A program made the translations under genes and the position numbers. DNA of 64,000 nt from Nocardia spumae (GTDB taxonomy: Bacteria; Actinomycetota; Actinomycetes; Mycobacteriales; Mycobacteriaceae). Shown piece by piece: positions 15,317 to 24,728 of this stretch (the first letter of the stretch is position 1; each line of letters begins with the position of its first letter). The notes under the pieces were generated by a model. That model ran no database searches and was not told the origin of the DNA. It saw only the letters and a list, made by a program, of their open reading frames with translations. The DNA is taken from assembly GCF_020733635.1 (NCBI RefSeq), contig NZ_JAJFZL010000001.1, positions 3,782,001 to 3,846,000 on the forward strand, written 5' to 3'.

Positions 15317-17776
15317 TCAGCGCCCGGACTTCGACCGCTCACCACCGGCGTTGCGGGCCGTACCGCGGTGCGCGGGCACAGTGGTCGGATCCTCCGGCCA
15401 GGCGTGTTTCGGGTAACGACCGCGCAGATCGGCACGGACCCGCGCCCAGCCGGTACGCCAGAACGAAGCCAGATCCGCGGTCACCGCCACCGGACGCCGG
15501 GCGGGCGAGAGCAGGTGCAGCACGATCGGCACCCGACCGCCGGCCAGCCGCGGCGCCTCCGCCCACCCCAGCACCTCCTGCACCTTCACCGCGAGCACCG
15601 GCGAGTCGGCCGAATAATCGACACGCACCCGGCTACCGGAAGGAACCACGAGCCGTTCCGGCGCCAGATCGTCCATTGCGACCGCATCCGGCCACGGCAA
15701 CACCCGGCGCAACGCCTGCCCCGCATCGATACGTTCGACATCGGCGCGACGACGGGCAGCGTCGAGTTCGGGACCGAGCCAGGTGTCGGCGACGGCGAGC
15801 AGCGATTCGTCGTCGACCGGCGGCCACGGGGCACCGAGGCTGCGATGCAGGAAGTCCAGCCGCTGACGCAGACCGATCGCCTCCGCATCCCACGACAGCA
15901 GACCCAACCCCACTGAGGTCAGCCCGCGCCGGACCGCAGCCCCCAGCAGCCCGCGATCGGGATCTCGAATGGTCCGCTCCGCCAGGACGATCGCACCCAA
16001 CCGCTCGATCCGACGCGCGACCACGTCACCGTCGATCCAATCGACCTCCTCGGCGGTGCTCAGCAGGTTCGACGCGGCCCGGCGAGCCAGCTGCTCATCC
16101 GCGACCGCGGCCAACCGGACATACCCCTCGGAACGCCCCGGATCACGCGTCGCGACACCGACAGCCAGCCACTGCCCGTCACCGACTCCAAAACCGGGCG
16201 GCACCGTCACCGCGGTGCCGCCGGCCATCAGAAAGCTCGCCGAATCCCGGCCCCGCCGCCGCGCCAGCCGCTCCGGATGAGCCAGCGCGACAACGAAAGC
16301 CGGATCATCGACCCCCTCCGGCCCGTCGACCAACCGCGTCAGTCGCTCGACCTCCCGCAACCAGCGCGGCGGCCGCTCCCGCCGCAGCACCCGCAGACCC
16401 GCCACCAGATCGACCCCCGAGATATGAGAATCGTCGTCGAGGACGGTGACCACCTCCGCCGCCGCCCGCGCACCCACCACGACCGCACCGTCGAGCAACG
16501 CGCGTGCCAGCCGCGGATGCAGCCCGATCCGAGCCATCCGCCGGCCACGCTCGGTCACCACACCGTCCTCGTCCGTGGCACCCAACGCGCGCAACACATC
16601 CCGTCCCGCACGCAAACCACCCGGCGGCGGAGCATCCCACCAATTCAGGCCGTTCCCGTCCGCGGTGCCCCAACACGCCAGCTCCAACGCCAACCGGGTC
16701 AGATCCGCCGTCCGAATCTCCGGCTCCGGATACGCGGGCAGCGTGGCGTGCTCGTACTCCGGCCAGCATCGCCACACCCGTCCCGCGGCCTCACGCCCGG
16801 CCCGGCCGGCCCGTTGCTCGGCCACCGCGGCCGACACCCGCACCGTCGCCAGCCCCGACAATCCGCGCGCCCGATCGATACGCGGAACCCGCGCCAATCC
16901 CGAGTCCACCACCGCCCGCACACCCGGCACCGTCAGGCTGGACTCCGCCACCGCCGTGGACAACACCACCCGCCGATGGGCACCGGGCCGCAGCGCCGCA
17001 TCCTGCCGCGCGGCCGAGAGCCTGCCGTGCAACGCCACCACATCCACGCCGTCCAGGTCCGCCAGCAGAGCTGTCGTTCGCTGGATTTCGGCCACGCCCG
17101 GTAAGAACACGAGAACATCGCCCTCGCTGTCCGCGAGCGCCGCACGCGTCGCACGCGCGACCTGCGCTTCGATCCGCTCCCGCGGCAACGACGGCAGATA
17201 CGTCGCCTCCACCGGATAGCTCCGGCCCCGCACTCGCACCACCGGCGCCGGGCCGTCCCCGCCCAGCAACGCCGCCAGGCGGTCCGCCGCGACGGTCGCC
17301 GACGTGGCCAGTACCCGCAGATCCGGCCGCAACCCGGCCCGGGCGTCCAATAACAACGCCAGGAGCAGATCCGCGTCCAGATGCCGCTCGTGACATTCGT
17401 CCAACAGCACCACATCGACCCCCGCCAATTCGGGATCGTCCTGCAATCGCCGCACCAGCAGACCGGATGTCACGACCTCGACCCGCGTCCGCCGCCCCAC
17501 TCGCCGATCGCCCCGGACCGAATAACCGACCGTTTCGCCCACCTGCTCGCCCAGCAGTGCCGCCATCCGCCCCGCGGCGGCCCGAGCCGCCAGCCGGCGC
17601 GGCTCGGCCACCAGCACCCGACCCGAAAAACCGGCCGCGAGCGCCGGCGGCACCAGCGTCGTCTTCCCGGTTCCCGGCGGCGCGACCAGCACAGCGGTAC
17701 CGCTGTCGATCAGCGTGGCGACCAGGCGATCGAGAACGCCGCGAACCGGCAGATCGGGAAGTTCGGGAAGTTTCAT
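15317..17776 (-). CDS. hrpB: ATP-dependent helicase HrpB (DEAH/RHA family)
   Basis: 819 residues from ATG 17776 (MKLPELPDLPVR). Motif I GTGKTT at 35-40, motif II DECH at 126-129, motif III ATSAT, and motif VI EQRAGRAGR define a DEAH-like superfamily 2 helicase. The winged-helix/ratchet region and the long C-terminal HrpB domain follow, with PWPDAVAMDDLAPERL and the conserved end DLRGRYPKHAWPEDP. Length matches bacterial HrpB. A role in RNA processing or stress is assumed for the family, but the in vivo substrate is uncertain. Confidence 0.93.
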   Translation of the reverse strand: MKLPELPDLPVRGVLDRLVATLIDSGTAVLVAPPGTGKTTLVPPALAAGFSGRVLVAEPRRLAARAAAGRMAALLGEQVGETVGYSVRGDRRVGRRTRVEVVTSGLLVRRLQDDPELAGVDVVLLDECHERHLDADLLLALLLDARAGLRPDLRVLATSATVAADRLAALLGGDGPAPVVRVRGRSYPVEATYLPSLPRERIEAQVARATRAALADSEGDVLVFLPGVAEIQRTTALLADLDGVDVVALHGRLSAARQDAALRPGAHRRVVLSTAVAESSLTVPGVRAVVDSGLARVPRIDRARGLSGLATVRVSAAVAEQRAGRAGREAAGRVWRCWPEYEHATLPAYPEPEIRTADLTRLALELACWGTADGNGLNWWDAPPPGGLRAGRDVLRALGATDEDGVVTERGRRMARIGLHPRLARALLDGAVVVGARAAAEVVTVLDDDSHISGVDLVAGLRVLRRERPPRWLREVERLTRLVDGPEGVDDPAFVVALAHPERLARRRGRDSASFLMAGGTAVTVPPGFGVGDGQWLAVGVATRDPGRSEGYVRLAAVADEQLARRAASNLLSTAEEVDWIDGDVVARRIERLGAIVLAERTIRDPDRGLLGAAVRRGLTSVGLGLLSWDAEAIGLRQRLDFLHRSLGAPWPPVDDESLLAVADTWLGPELDAARRRADVERIDAGQALRRVLPWPDAVAMDDLAPERLVVPSGSRVRVDYSADSPVLAVKVQEVLGWAEAPRLAGGRVPIVLHLLSPARRPVAVTADLASFWRTGWARVRADLRGRYPKHAWPEDPTTVPAHRGTARNAGGERSKSGR

Positions 17777-17935
17777 CACCGACCAGTCTGAGGCCTCGAC
17801 GGCGACCGTCGACGCCGGGCTCGTCGATCCACCTCGAAACCGCGCGAACACCCACCGCGCACCCGCCGACCGAGTTTACCGAGACCCTGCCGTGGGGTAA
17901 TCGGCGCCGAAGCCCCCAGAGAGGAAACAATCGTC

Positions 17936-18373
17936 GTGCGAATGCTTCTGCGTCCGTTGGTTCTCGGCGCACTGACCGCATCGGCCCTGCTCCCGTTCGC
18001 GGTATCGGCCGGCGCCCAGACCGCCGGTGATTTCGAGGACACCCGGGTGGAGGTGTCGCCCGGATGCGCCGGCACGGTCCGGACCGAGGTATCCGTCGCC
18101 CCCCTGCCGACCAACGCCGAAGGCGTCGCGGTGGCGGTGATGTTCCGGGCCGATCGCCAGGACCCCGCCTGCGCGACGACCGCGACCATGACATGGCGAA
18201 ACGTCGATTCCGGAGCCACCGGATCCCAAGACGTCACCGTCTCCTCCGTGCCCGAATCGATCGGCCCCTTCCCCACCGACCACGGCTACAAGCGAGCCCT
18301 GGCCGACACCGGTCCCGGCACCGTGGTCGTCACCATCACCACCAACCCCGGCGAGATCAGCGTCACCGTCTGA
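17936..18373 (+). CDS. Small secreted protein, unknown function
   Basis: 145 residues from GTG 17936, with GAGGAA ribosome-binding site about 10 nt upstream. A signal peptide (residues 1-28, cleavage near AGAQ) precedes a beta-rich mature domain with two Cys (in SPGCAGTV and DPACATT) that could pair. The pattern of Val/Thr strands suggests an Ig-like or transport-associated beta fold. No family recognised. It is divergent from hrpB and convergent with the reductase downstream. Confidence 0.7.
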   Translation: MRMLLRPLVLGALTASALLPFAVSAGAQTAGDFEDTRVEVSPGCAGTVRTEVSVAPLPTNAEGVAVAVMFRADRQDPACATTATMTWRNVDSGATGSQDVTVSSVPESIGPFPTDHGYKRALADTGPGTVVVTITTNPGEISVTV

Positions 18374-18406
18374 CCCCGCCCACATGCCACGACAGGCGCC
18401 GCGACA

Positions 18407-19321
18407 TCAGCGCGAGGCCGAAACAACCACGTCGACAAGCTCTTTCACGGCCCGAACACAGTCGTCGCGAGCGAAACCCAACCGATCCACCACGTCGCCC
18501 CCCGGTTCGTAGGCCAGCGTGTTGCCGCGCCCCTGGATGATGGAGGCATCCGGTTGCAACGGGTGCGGCTCGTCACGTTCGCCGATGACACGCCCACCGC
18601 CCGCGGCGTCGACCAGCAACTGGAAGAACTGCCGATACGACAAGTTCTGATCCCCCACCAGATATGCCGCACCCGGTTCGCCATGGCGCAGCGCGCCGCC
18701 GATCGCCTGCGCCAACGATGCCGCGGACATGTAATTGGTGCCGCCGGGCGGAGCGAAATCGGGGATGTCCGGCTCGTTCCCGGCCGCCCATGACACCATT
18801 CGACGGTAACGGCGCGCCGACGCCCCCGGCACGGCACCGATGATCGACGGCGGATTCACCGTACACACGCTGAACGATTCGTCCGCGAGCGCCCGCGCGC
18901 CGTCGTCGGCCGCCTTGCGCGCCGCGATATAGGGATTGCGCTCGGCGAGGTCGGGTCGCAGCTGATGGTAATAGCTGCCGACCTGCACGAACCGGCCCAC
19001 ACCGGCCCGCTTGGCCAGCTCGGCGAGGCGGGGAACACCGAGGCTCTGGGTGTTCTCCCAGAACCGCTCGGCATCGTCCTCGGCCCGCTTGTGCCGCACG
19101 TCCTGCCCCGCGGCGAACACGATCCCGTCGAACGGCGCCAACTGCTCCGGGGTGAAGGTGGGAACAATGTAATCGCCCGTGAGCAGCGCGAAACCCGCGA
19201 CCGCGGAATCGTCGCCGACCGGACCACGGCCCGCGACGGTGACCTCGTCACCACAGTCGCGCAGATGCCGCGCGGCGTGCGCACCGATCATGCCGGTGCC
19301 GCCGATGATCAGGATCTTCAT
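18407..19321 (-). CDS. NAD(P)-binding epimerase/reductase (extended/atypical SDR)
   Basis: 304 residues. The N-terminal Rossmann motif is ILIIGGTGMIGAHAARHL, then VGSYYHQLRPD with a Tyr, and IAARKAADDGARAL. It resembles the NAD-dependent epimerase/dehydratase family. The C-terminal half has LVGDQNLSYRQFFQLLVDAAGG, as in sugar epimerases and lactone-type reductases. It is 23 bp downstream of an SDR gene on the same strand and probably co-transcribed with it. Substrate unknown. Confidence 0.83.
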   Translation of the reverse strand: MKILIIGGTGMIGAHAARHLRDCGDEVTVAGRGPVGDDSAVAGFALLTGDYIVPTFTPEQLAPFDGIVFAAGQDVRHKRAEDDAERFWENTQSLGVPRLAELAKRAGVGRFVQVGSYYHQLRPDLAERNPYIAARKAADDGARALADESFSVCTVNPPSIIGAVPGASARRYRRMVSWAAGNEPDIPDFAPPGGTNYMSAASLAQAIGGALRHGEPGAAYLVGDQNLSYRQFFQLLVDAAGGGRVIGERDEPHPLQPDASIIQGRGNTLAYEPGGDVVDRLGFARDDCVRAVKELVDVVVSASR

Positions 19322-19344
19322 GAACACATACCTTTCGACAGGAG

Positions 19345-20160
19345 TCAGGGATTGCGGGGACGGTTGGTCCAGCCGCCGGAGCGGCGCGCGACCCAGCCGC
19401 CGGCGATATGGGTGCCACCGTCGACATGAACAGTCCCGCCGGTCACGAAACGCGACAGGTCGGAGGCGAGAAACAGCGCGACCCCGGCAACATCGCGCGG
19501 CTGTCCGGGACCACCCAGCGGCGACCAGATCGGCCACAGCGACCGGTCCTGTTCGGGAACCAGTTGCGAGTAGGGCACCTGAACCGATTCGATGAGGTCG
19601 GGAGCGATCGCGTTGACCCGGATACCGCGGGGACCCACCTCCGCCGCCAGCGACCGGGTGAACCCTGTCAACGCCGCCTTGTACCCGGAATACACGGCGT
19701 GGCCGGGAATCGCCCGATGGGCCTCGACCGTCGTGAGATTGATGATCGACCCGGCACCCCGCTCGATCATCCCCTCGAGCAGCGCCCGCGTCACCCGCAG
19801 TACGTGCGCGAAGTTGATGTCGTGCAGTTCATCCCACAGCGACGGCGAATCGGTCGCGAAGGTGTGCGGTGCTCGCAAATGGTGGCCGACATTGTTGACC
19901 AGAATGTCCGGCCGGTGCTCCGCGAGTACGGACGGGCACGGCGTCGTGCGCACATCCCAGACGACATCGGTGAGGGAACCACCCGCGGCACCGTCGAACT
20001 CGAGCACGCCGACCGGTTCGATGTCGGCGACCAGAACGTGGGCGCCGTGCGCGGCGAACGCCCGCGCCACGGCGGCACCGATCCCCGCCGCGCCACCGGT
20101 GACCACCGCGCGCCGGCCCGCCAGCATCGGACCGGGACTGAATGGGCTGAAATCGGTCAT
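19345..20160 (-). CDS. Short-chain dehydrogenase/reductase (classical SDR)
   Basis: 271 residues. The cofactor motif is VVTGGAAGIGAAVARAF, followed by NNVGHHLRAPH (NNAG variant) and the catalytic YSGYKAAL (YxxxK). The usual catalytic Ser position reads Thr (INLTTVEAH), an unusual but tolerated change. The C-terminus FVTGGTVHVDGGTHIAGGW is standard. ATG 20160 removes a spurious extension. Together with the downstream epimerase-like gene it may catalyse consecutive steps on one lipid or terpenoid substrate, which is inference only. Confidence 0.88.
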   Translation of the reverse strand: MTDFSPFSPGPMLAGRRAVVTGGAAGIGAAVARAFAAHGAHVLVADIEPVGVLEFDGAAGGSLTDVVWDVRTTPCPSVLAEHRPDILVNNVGHHLRAPHTFATDSPSLWDELHDINFAHVLRVTRALLEGMIERGAGSIINLTTVEAHRAIPGHAVYSGYKAALTGFTRSLAAEVGPRGIRVNAIAPDLIESVQVPYSQLVPEQDRSLWPIWSPLGGPGQPRDVAGVALFLASDLSRFVTGGTVHVDGGTHIAGGWVARRSGGWTNRPRNP

Positions 20161-20343
20161 CGACGAATTACAGATCATCGGCGGCGCCGGCGACACCCAT
20201 CTTCCCGGCTGGCGGAAGAATTCGTCCCCGCACACCCGCCGGCCCCGCCCATCGCGCGAGACGGCGTCGAAGCGGCGGCCGCCTACCGCCAGAGAATCGG
20301 CGGACAGTTCATCCCGACATCCGATCGCGCGTCGGTCAGTGCC

Positions 20344-21306
20344 TCACCCGGTGCACCGGGCGGCCGCACGAGCGAGCGCACGGTCCCGGTGTTCCTCGAA
20401 TCGAGGAAGCCGCACATTTTCCAGGTCGTCGAGAAAATCGGCCAGACGTTCCCGGGCCTGCTCACCGTCAGGCCCGAAATCGTTGCGGTCGAACACGTTC
20501 CACTGACGGAGCACCGGCTGCAGGACCTCCTCCAGATGCTGGCGCAAATCGTAGATGCCGTGCTTGGCCATCAGCACGCCGTTGCGCCGGAAATTGGGCA
20601 TGCCGGTTCCGGGCATACGGAAATTGCGCACGATGAGATCGATGGCCGTGATCGCCTGATCGGGCGCCAGATCCAGTGCGGCCCCGCACAGGGTCCGATA
20701 GAAGATCATGTGCAGGTTCTCGTCGGCGGCGATGCGCTGCAGCATCCGGTCCGCGATCGGATCACCACACGCGTCGGCGGTGTTGCGGTGACTGATCCGG
20801 GTCGCCAGTTCTTGAAAGGACACGTACGCCACCGAATACAGAAACCCCGGCTCATCCGTGGCGCCGACGTCGCCGGTGGCATGAAACCCGTCCGTCATGT
20901 GCCGCATCCGGTCCCGCTCCAGCGCGACCGGGTCCACACCCCGGGTGACGACGAGGTAGTCCCGGATAGCGATACTGTGCCGGGCCTCTTCGGCCGTCCA
21001 CCGCCCCACCCATGTCCCCCACGCTCCGTCCTGCGCGAAATTCGCGCTGATCTCACGGTGGTAGGAAGGCAGATTGTCCTCGGTGAGCAGGTTCGTCACC
21101 AGCGCCGCTTTCGCTACCTCCGACAGCCGGGATTGCTCGGGGTCCCAATCGATTCCACCGAGCAGGGCGAAGTTCCGGCCCTCCGCCCACGGAATGTAGT
21201 CGTGCGGATGCCAGTCCTTGGCCAAACTCAGGTGCCGGTTCACTGCCGACTCGGCCACCGGTTCGAGCTCGGTGAGAATCTGCCGTTGGGTCAAGGGAAC
21301 GCTCAC
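20344..21306 (-). CDS. Acyl-ACP desaturase 1 (soluble di-iron, DesA type)
   Basis: 320 residues from GTG 21306, with an AGAAAGG ribosome-binding site 11 nt upstream. The carboxylate-bridged di-iron ligands are in WTAEEARHS and ADENLH, with the first Glu in LTEDNLPSY. It belongs to the plant-type stearoyl-ACP desaturase family that introduces a cis double bond in ACP-bound acyl chains using ferredoxin and O2. In mycolic-acid bacteria, DesA proteins may act on meromycolate or membrane fatty acids. A close paralogue of identical length lies at 50473-51435. It is upstream of, and on the same strand as, the two reductase genes. Confidence 0.9.
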   Translation of the reverse strand: MSVPLTQRQILTELEPVAESAVNRHLSLAKDWHPHDYIPWAEGRNFALLGGIDWDPEQSRLSEVAKAALVTNLLTEDNLPSYHREISANFAQDGAWGTWVGRWTAEEARHSIAIRDYLVVTRGVDPVALERDRMRHMTDGFHATGDVGATDEPGFLYSVAYVSFQELATRISHRNTADACGDPIADRMLQRIAADENLHMIFYRTLCGAALDLAPDQAITAIDLIVRNFRMPGTGMPNFRRNGVLMAKHGIYDLRQHLEEVLQPVLRQWNVFDRNDFGPDGEQARERLADFLDDLENVRLPRFEEHRDRALARAAARCTG

Positions 21307-21914
21307 TGCGGTGTTCACCTTTCTGCATCGTGGTCGGGGTGCCGAGGGCGAGGTCGCGATCGTGGCGGCGGTAACGCAGTTGCCCCGGCCGCTGTCGGAA
21401 TCGGTGAAGAACGCGAACGGCAGACCGTCTACACGCAGCCATGCCGCACCCTCCGTCACTGACAACCCGACAGTGCCAGTAACGCGAGCCCGCCTACAGG
21501 GCCGAAAGTCCCTCTTTCTCAACCGGTCTCAGCGGCGGCGACGCCCCCGGGCGTGCCCCGAAGAGCATCGCGTTCGATCCGGCCCCTCGGCGTCTGTGCT
21601 GTTTTCGACCGCGAGGTGTGCTGTGACCGCGAGATACGGTGATCGGTCACACATGCGTAGATGCGCATATCAACGTACCAATATTGAATGCAGATCGAAG
21701 ACGCGAGGCGTCGATCTGCGATGACCGAATGATGCGGGCGGCCGCATTCTCCGCCTGCGTATTTCGCTTCCTGTCTCCGGCCGGCACCCGCCGTTTCACG
21801 CACGCGCACTCCCCTGGGGGGTGACCCTCCTGCCGCATATACCCTCCCCCACCCACGGCACTGTCGGCATACACGCGCAAAGTTAGATTCATCGATGCGC
21901 ATATAACTATATGC
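21307..21914. other. 600-bp intergenic region with two dyads
   Basis: No gene seen. At 21690-21719 the arms GCAGATCG and CGATCTGC flank an inner ACGC/GCGT pair, forming a hairpin. The motif GATGCGCATAT occurs at 21660-21670 and again at 21894-21904, the second copy being part of an AT-rich dyad (GCGCATATA aac TATATGCG type). These may be operator or decayed transposon-end sequences near the Tn3 fragment. Confidence 0.5.
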
Positions 21915-22193
21915 GTGGTCCGTCACCACGCGGTGGCGGACGCTCTGCTGATCGAGCTGGACGAACGCACCGGCTACCTGGACTGCTTCGCCCATGCCGG
22001 TGACAAGCAAGCCCGCAGGCCGGTTGAAACGGAATCTGATCGCGGTCCTTTGGCCTACTCCACCAACCTCGGACTGACGAACATGGCCGAAGCGTCCGGT
22101 ATCTCCTATGACATCCTGACCTGGGCAGCGGAGTGGTATGTGCTACGACGATCTGCTGCGGTTGGCGTGGTCACTGAAGTCCGGGCACGCTAG
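21915..22193 (+). pseudogene. Fragment of a Tn3 family transposase
   Basis: The frame reads ALLIELDERTGYLDCFAHAG followed, after a shortened linker, by STNLGLTNMAEASGISYDIL and TWAAEWYVLR. These blocks are diagnostic of the central/C-terminal DDE domain of Tn3-type transposases, which are about 1000 residues. Only about 75 residues survive, with an internal deletion, and the rest of the gene and the 38-bp terminal repeats are absent. It is a decayed relic and cannot be active. Confidence 0.7.
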
Positions 22194-22244
22194 GGGACTA
22201 TCGGCGCACGATCCCCCGCCACCCGCGAATAAGGGCGAGTCCAT

Positions 22245-23678
22245 TCACGCGCGCGAACGCGATCGGACACCGGCCGCTGTCGGGTTGATCGGGGTCGGCA
22301 CTCCCAAGCGTTGCTCGATGGCGCTTGCCGCGGCCAGACAGAGGTCTTCCCTATACATTCGGCCGATGACCTGAACGCCCTGAGGTAGCCCGCCGATAAC
22401 ACCAGCCGGAACAGCTACCGCTGGAACTCCTACCAGGGTGGTGGCGGTGCACAACCGCAACGGGTTCATCATTCGCTGCTGTTCGTCTGCGTCGACCGGA
22501 ACCGATGGCGGTGGCGGCAATTCGGTGTAAACCGGTCCGAGCAGTAGCGGATACCGGTCGAGAAACTGCGTCCATACACGCTGCACACCCAGCCTCGCGG
22601 CGGTCAGCTGGATGTAGCGGGGCAGGTCTGATGGTGGTTGCCGACCCATCATCAGCTCCATGTGCAGGCGGCTGGTTTTGCTCAGCAGCGGCTGCAGTGT
22701 GGGCCAGACCAAAGAGAATTCGGTGCTGATCAATCCGGAATAGACCTCCAGCGCTTCGGCCAGCGCGGGTACCTGTACTTCTTCGATCCGGTAGCCGGCA
22801 TCGGTCAATGCGTCTGCCGCATCGGCCAATCCGGCGCGCACGTCGGGATGCATTCGGTCACCGTCGAGATCGGTCACAAGCCCGACTGTGACGGGACCGC
22901 TGAGCGGCGGACCGTCGGGCGGTGCCGGAACGGCCCGCGGATCCTGCGCGTCGGCACCGGACAGCACTTCGAATGCCAGGCGCAGATCCGCCACCGACCG
23001 GGCGAGTGGACCATCGACCGGGAACAGTTGCGACGCCAGTGTCGGTTCGCGACCACTGATTCGGTGGTCCGCGGCGAATCGGCCGTAGCTGGGCTTGAGT
23101 GCGGTGATCCCATTGAATGTCGCCGGATTGCGTAGGGAGCCACCAGAATCGTTGCCCAGTCCCAGTGGCGCCATGCCGGTGGCTACCGCTACACCGTCGC
23201 CACCACTTGTCCCACCCGGCGTCCGACCATGCGTATCCCACGGATTGCGCGTATCGCCGTACAGCGTGCTCGTTGTGTGCAGACCGGCAATCGTCAGATC
23301 AGGCAGGTTTGTTCGGCCGATAGCGATCGCCCCGGCTGCGCGCAACCGACGCACCGGTGGCGCATCGGCGGCGGCTACCAGGTTCCGCATGGCCGGCACA
23401 CCCATCGTCGTGGCCGAGCCCGCGACATGGATGTTCTCCTTCACCGTGAACGGGACTCCTGCCAGCGGACCCACGGCTTCGCCCGCCGCGCGCCGCCGGT
23501 CGATCGTGCGTGCGGTGTCGAGGGCGCCGTCGGCCAGCACGTTCGTTACCGCGTTCACTGCCGGGTTGACCGCATCGATCCTCGCCAGATGCGCTCTGAC
23601 CACCTCGACCGCGCTGATCTCGCCCGCGGCCACGGCTGCGGCGACCTGCACGGCGGTCGCCTCGTAAAGATGCTCCAC
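22245..23678 (-). CDS. Amidase-signature family hydrolase (atypical Thr in cis-Ser position)
   Basis: 477 residues of the amidase signature family. The general base Lys80 is in PFTVKENIH and nucleophile Ser181 is in NDSGGSLR. The cis-Ser position, 24 residues before the nucleophile, is Thr157 (PGGTSGG, normally GGSSGG). It hydrolyses a carboxamide; the substrate is unknown and it lacks GatA partners. It is divergent from a TetR gene 43 bp away, whose product probably controls it. Codon use is a little richer in A/T third positions than neighbours, and a Tn3 relic lies beside it, hinting at acquisition by transfer. Confidence 0.87.
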   Translation of the reverse strand: MEHLYEATAVQVAAAVAAGEISAVEVVRAHLARIDAVNPAVNAVTNVLADGALDTARTIDRRRAAGEAVGPLAGVPFTVKENIHVAGSATTMGVPAMRNLVAAADAPPVRRLRAAGAIAIGRTNLPDLTIAGLHTTSTLYGDTRNPWDTHGRTPGGTSGGDGVAVATGMAPLGLGNDSGGSLRNPATFNGITALKPSYGRFAADHRISGREPTLASQLFPVDGPLARSVADLRLAFEVLSGADAQDPRAVPAPPDGPPLSGPVTVGLVTDLDGDRMHPDVRAGLADAADALTDAGYRIEEVQVPALAEALEVYSGLISTEFSLVWPTLQPLLSKTSRLHMELMMGRQPPSDLPRYIQLTAARLGVQRVWTQFLDRYPLLLGPVYTELPPPPSVPVDADEQQRMMNPLRLCTATTLVGVPAVAVPAGVIGGLPQGVQVIGRMYREDLCLAAASAIEQRLGVPTPINPTAAGVRSRSRA

Positions 23679-23699
23679 AACGTAGAAATATACATAGCC

Positions 23700-23711
23700 G
23701 TATTCGGATAC
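23700..23711. promoter_or_regulatory. Candidate TetR operator between amidase and TetR genes
   Basis: GTATTCGGATAC is a near-palindrome (10 of 12 positions symmetric) in the 43-bp AT-rich gap between the divergent amidase and TetR genes. It is a plausible autoregulatory operator by position only. Confidence 0.35.
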
Positions 23712-23721
23712 ACTGTTGAAT

Positions 23722-24327
23722 ATGCATCAGCGTCTCAGCCGCGAGGAGAGCCGACGACAGACCCGGGACCGGCTGCTCGACGCCGCCGCGGAGTTGTTCG
23801 CCGAAAGGGGTGTCAACGGCACCTCGGTAGAGCAGATAGCCGAGCGCGCCGGATACTCCCGAGGAGCCTTCTACGGCAACTTCGCGGACAAGCATGAACT
23901 CACACTCGAACTCCTCACCCGACGAACGCAGCGCGAGCTCGATGAAGTCGCCGGACTCGACCACACCAGCCGGGAACCGTTGCGCGAGTTCAATCGCGCC
24001 CGTGCCCGTCACCTCGACGAATGGCTGGCGCTACGGCTCGAACTCGTACTCCATGTACTGCGTAACCCCCAACTGCGATCACGCCTAGCCGAACGCGAAC
24101 TCACCGCTCGCAACGCCATCGCCACCGGAATCACCCACGAATTACCGCATCCTCCTGCCGCCCCCGCTTTCCTGGCGCTGATAGTGCACGCCCTCGAAGA
24201 CGGCCTTCTGGTTCAGAAGCTACTGACCCCCAACGGGATCCCCGACGATATCGTCGTCGACGCCTACGATTTGTTGATCGCCGCGTGGGCGGCATTGGCC
24301 GAGAAGGAGTGCAAGTCAGCGCAATAA
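23722..24327 (+). CDS. TetR family transcriptional regulator
   Basis: 201 residues from ATG 23722. The N-terminal helix-turn-helix is RDRLLDAAAELFAERGVNGTSVEQIAERAGYSRGAFYGNF (residues about 12-52), the canonical TetR signature. The rest is a helical ligand-binding domain of normal length. It is divergent from the amidase gene, so the probable effector is the amidase substrate or a related amide. Confidence 0.92.
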   Translation: MHQRLSREESRRQTRDRLLDAAAELFAERGVNGTSVEQIAERAGYSRGAFYGNFADKHELTLELLTRRTQRELDEVAGLDHTSREPLREFNRARARHLDEWLALRLELVLHVLRNPQLRSRLAERELTARNAIATGITHELPHPPAAPAFLALIVHALEDGLLVQKLLTPNGIPDDIVVDAYDLLIAAWAALAEKECKSAQ

Positions 24328-24458
24328 CCCCAGCATTGAGCGGGATCGCGGTTCGGGCCGAAGACCATCGCCCAGGACTTTCCCCGCCAAGCAACTCATC
24401 GCGTTCTCACGGATGTCGGCGAACGCCACTGTTCTGCCGCATGCCGCCGTGGGCATGA

Positions 24459-24698
24459 TGGGTCAGAATCCTACTGCTGGACGCCGGTGCGCCGGATCTG
24501 ATCCGCTCGGCGGCACCGATACCCGATGTCGACCCGCCGGAACTGTTCGTCCGGACGCGATTCCGGGACACCCCGGATACGGCCTGCCTGCACAGCGCCG
24601 GCGGACGATTGATGGCGTCCTACAGTGTGCACGCGATGGTGCGGGGATTCCGGCCGGACGATCCCGCCGCGCGCGCACCCGCCGGCACCGTTCTCTGA
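24459..24698 (+). pseudogene. Probable 5'-truncated gene remnant, family not recognised
   Basis: An open frame of about 79 codons ending at TGA 24698 has strong G/C third-position bias and protein-like content (VRILLLDAGAPDLIRSAAP, ELFVRTRFRDTPDTACLHSA). It lacks any ATG or GTG in its first 50 codons and starts directly after an in-frame stop. It looks like the surviving end of a gene whose 5' part was lost. The DUF427 gene starts 30 bp downstream. Confidence 0.35.
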
Positions 24699-24728
24699 CG
24701 ACACCGGCCGAGACAACGGAGGAACAGC

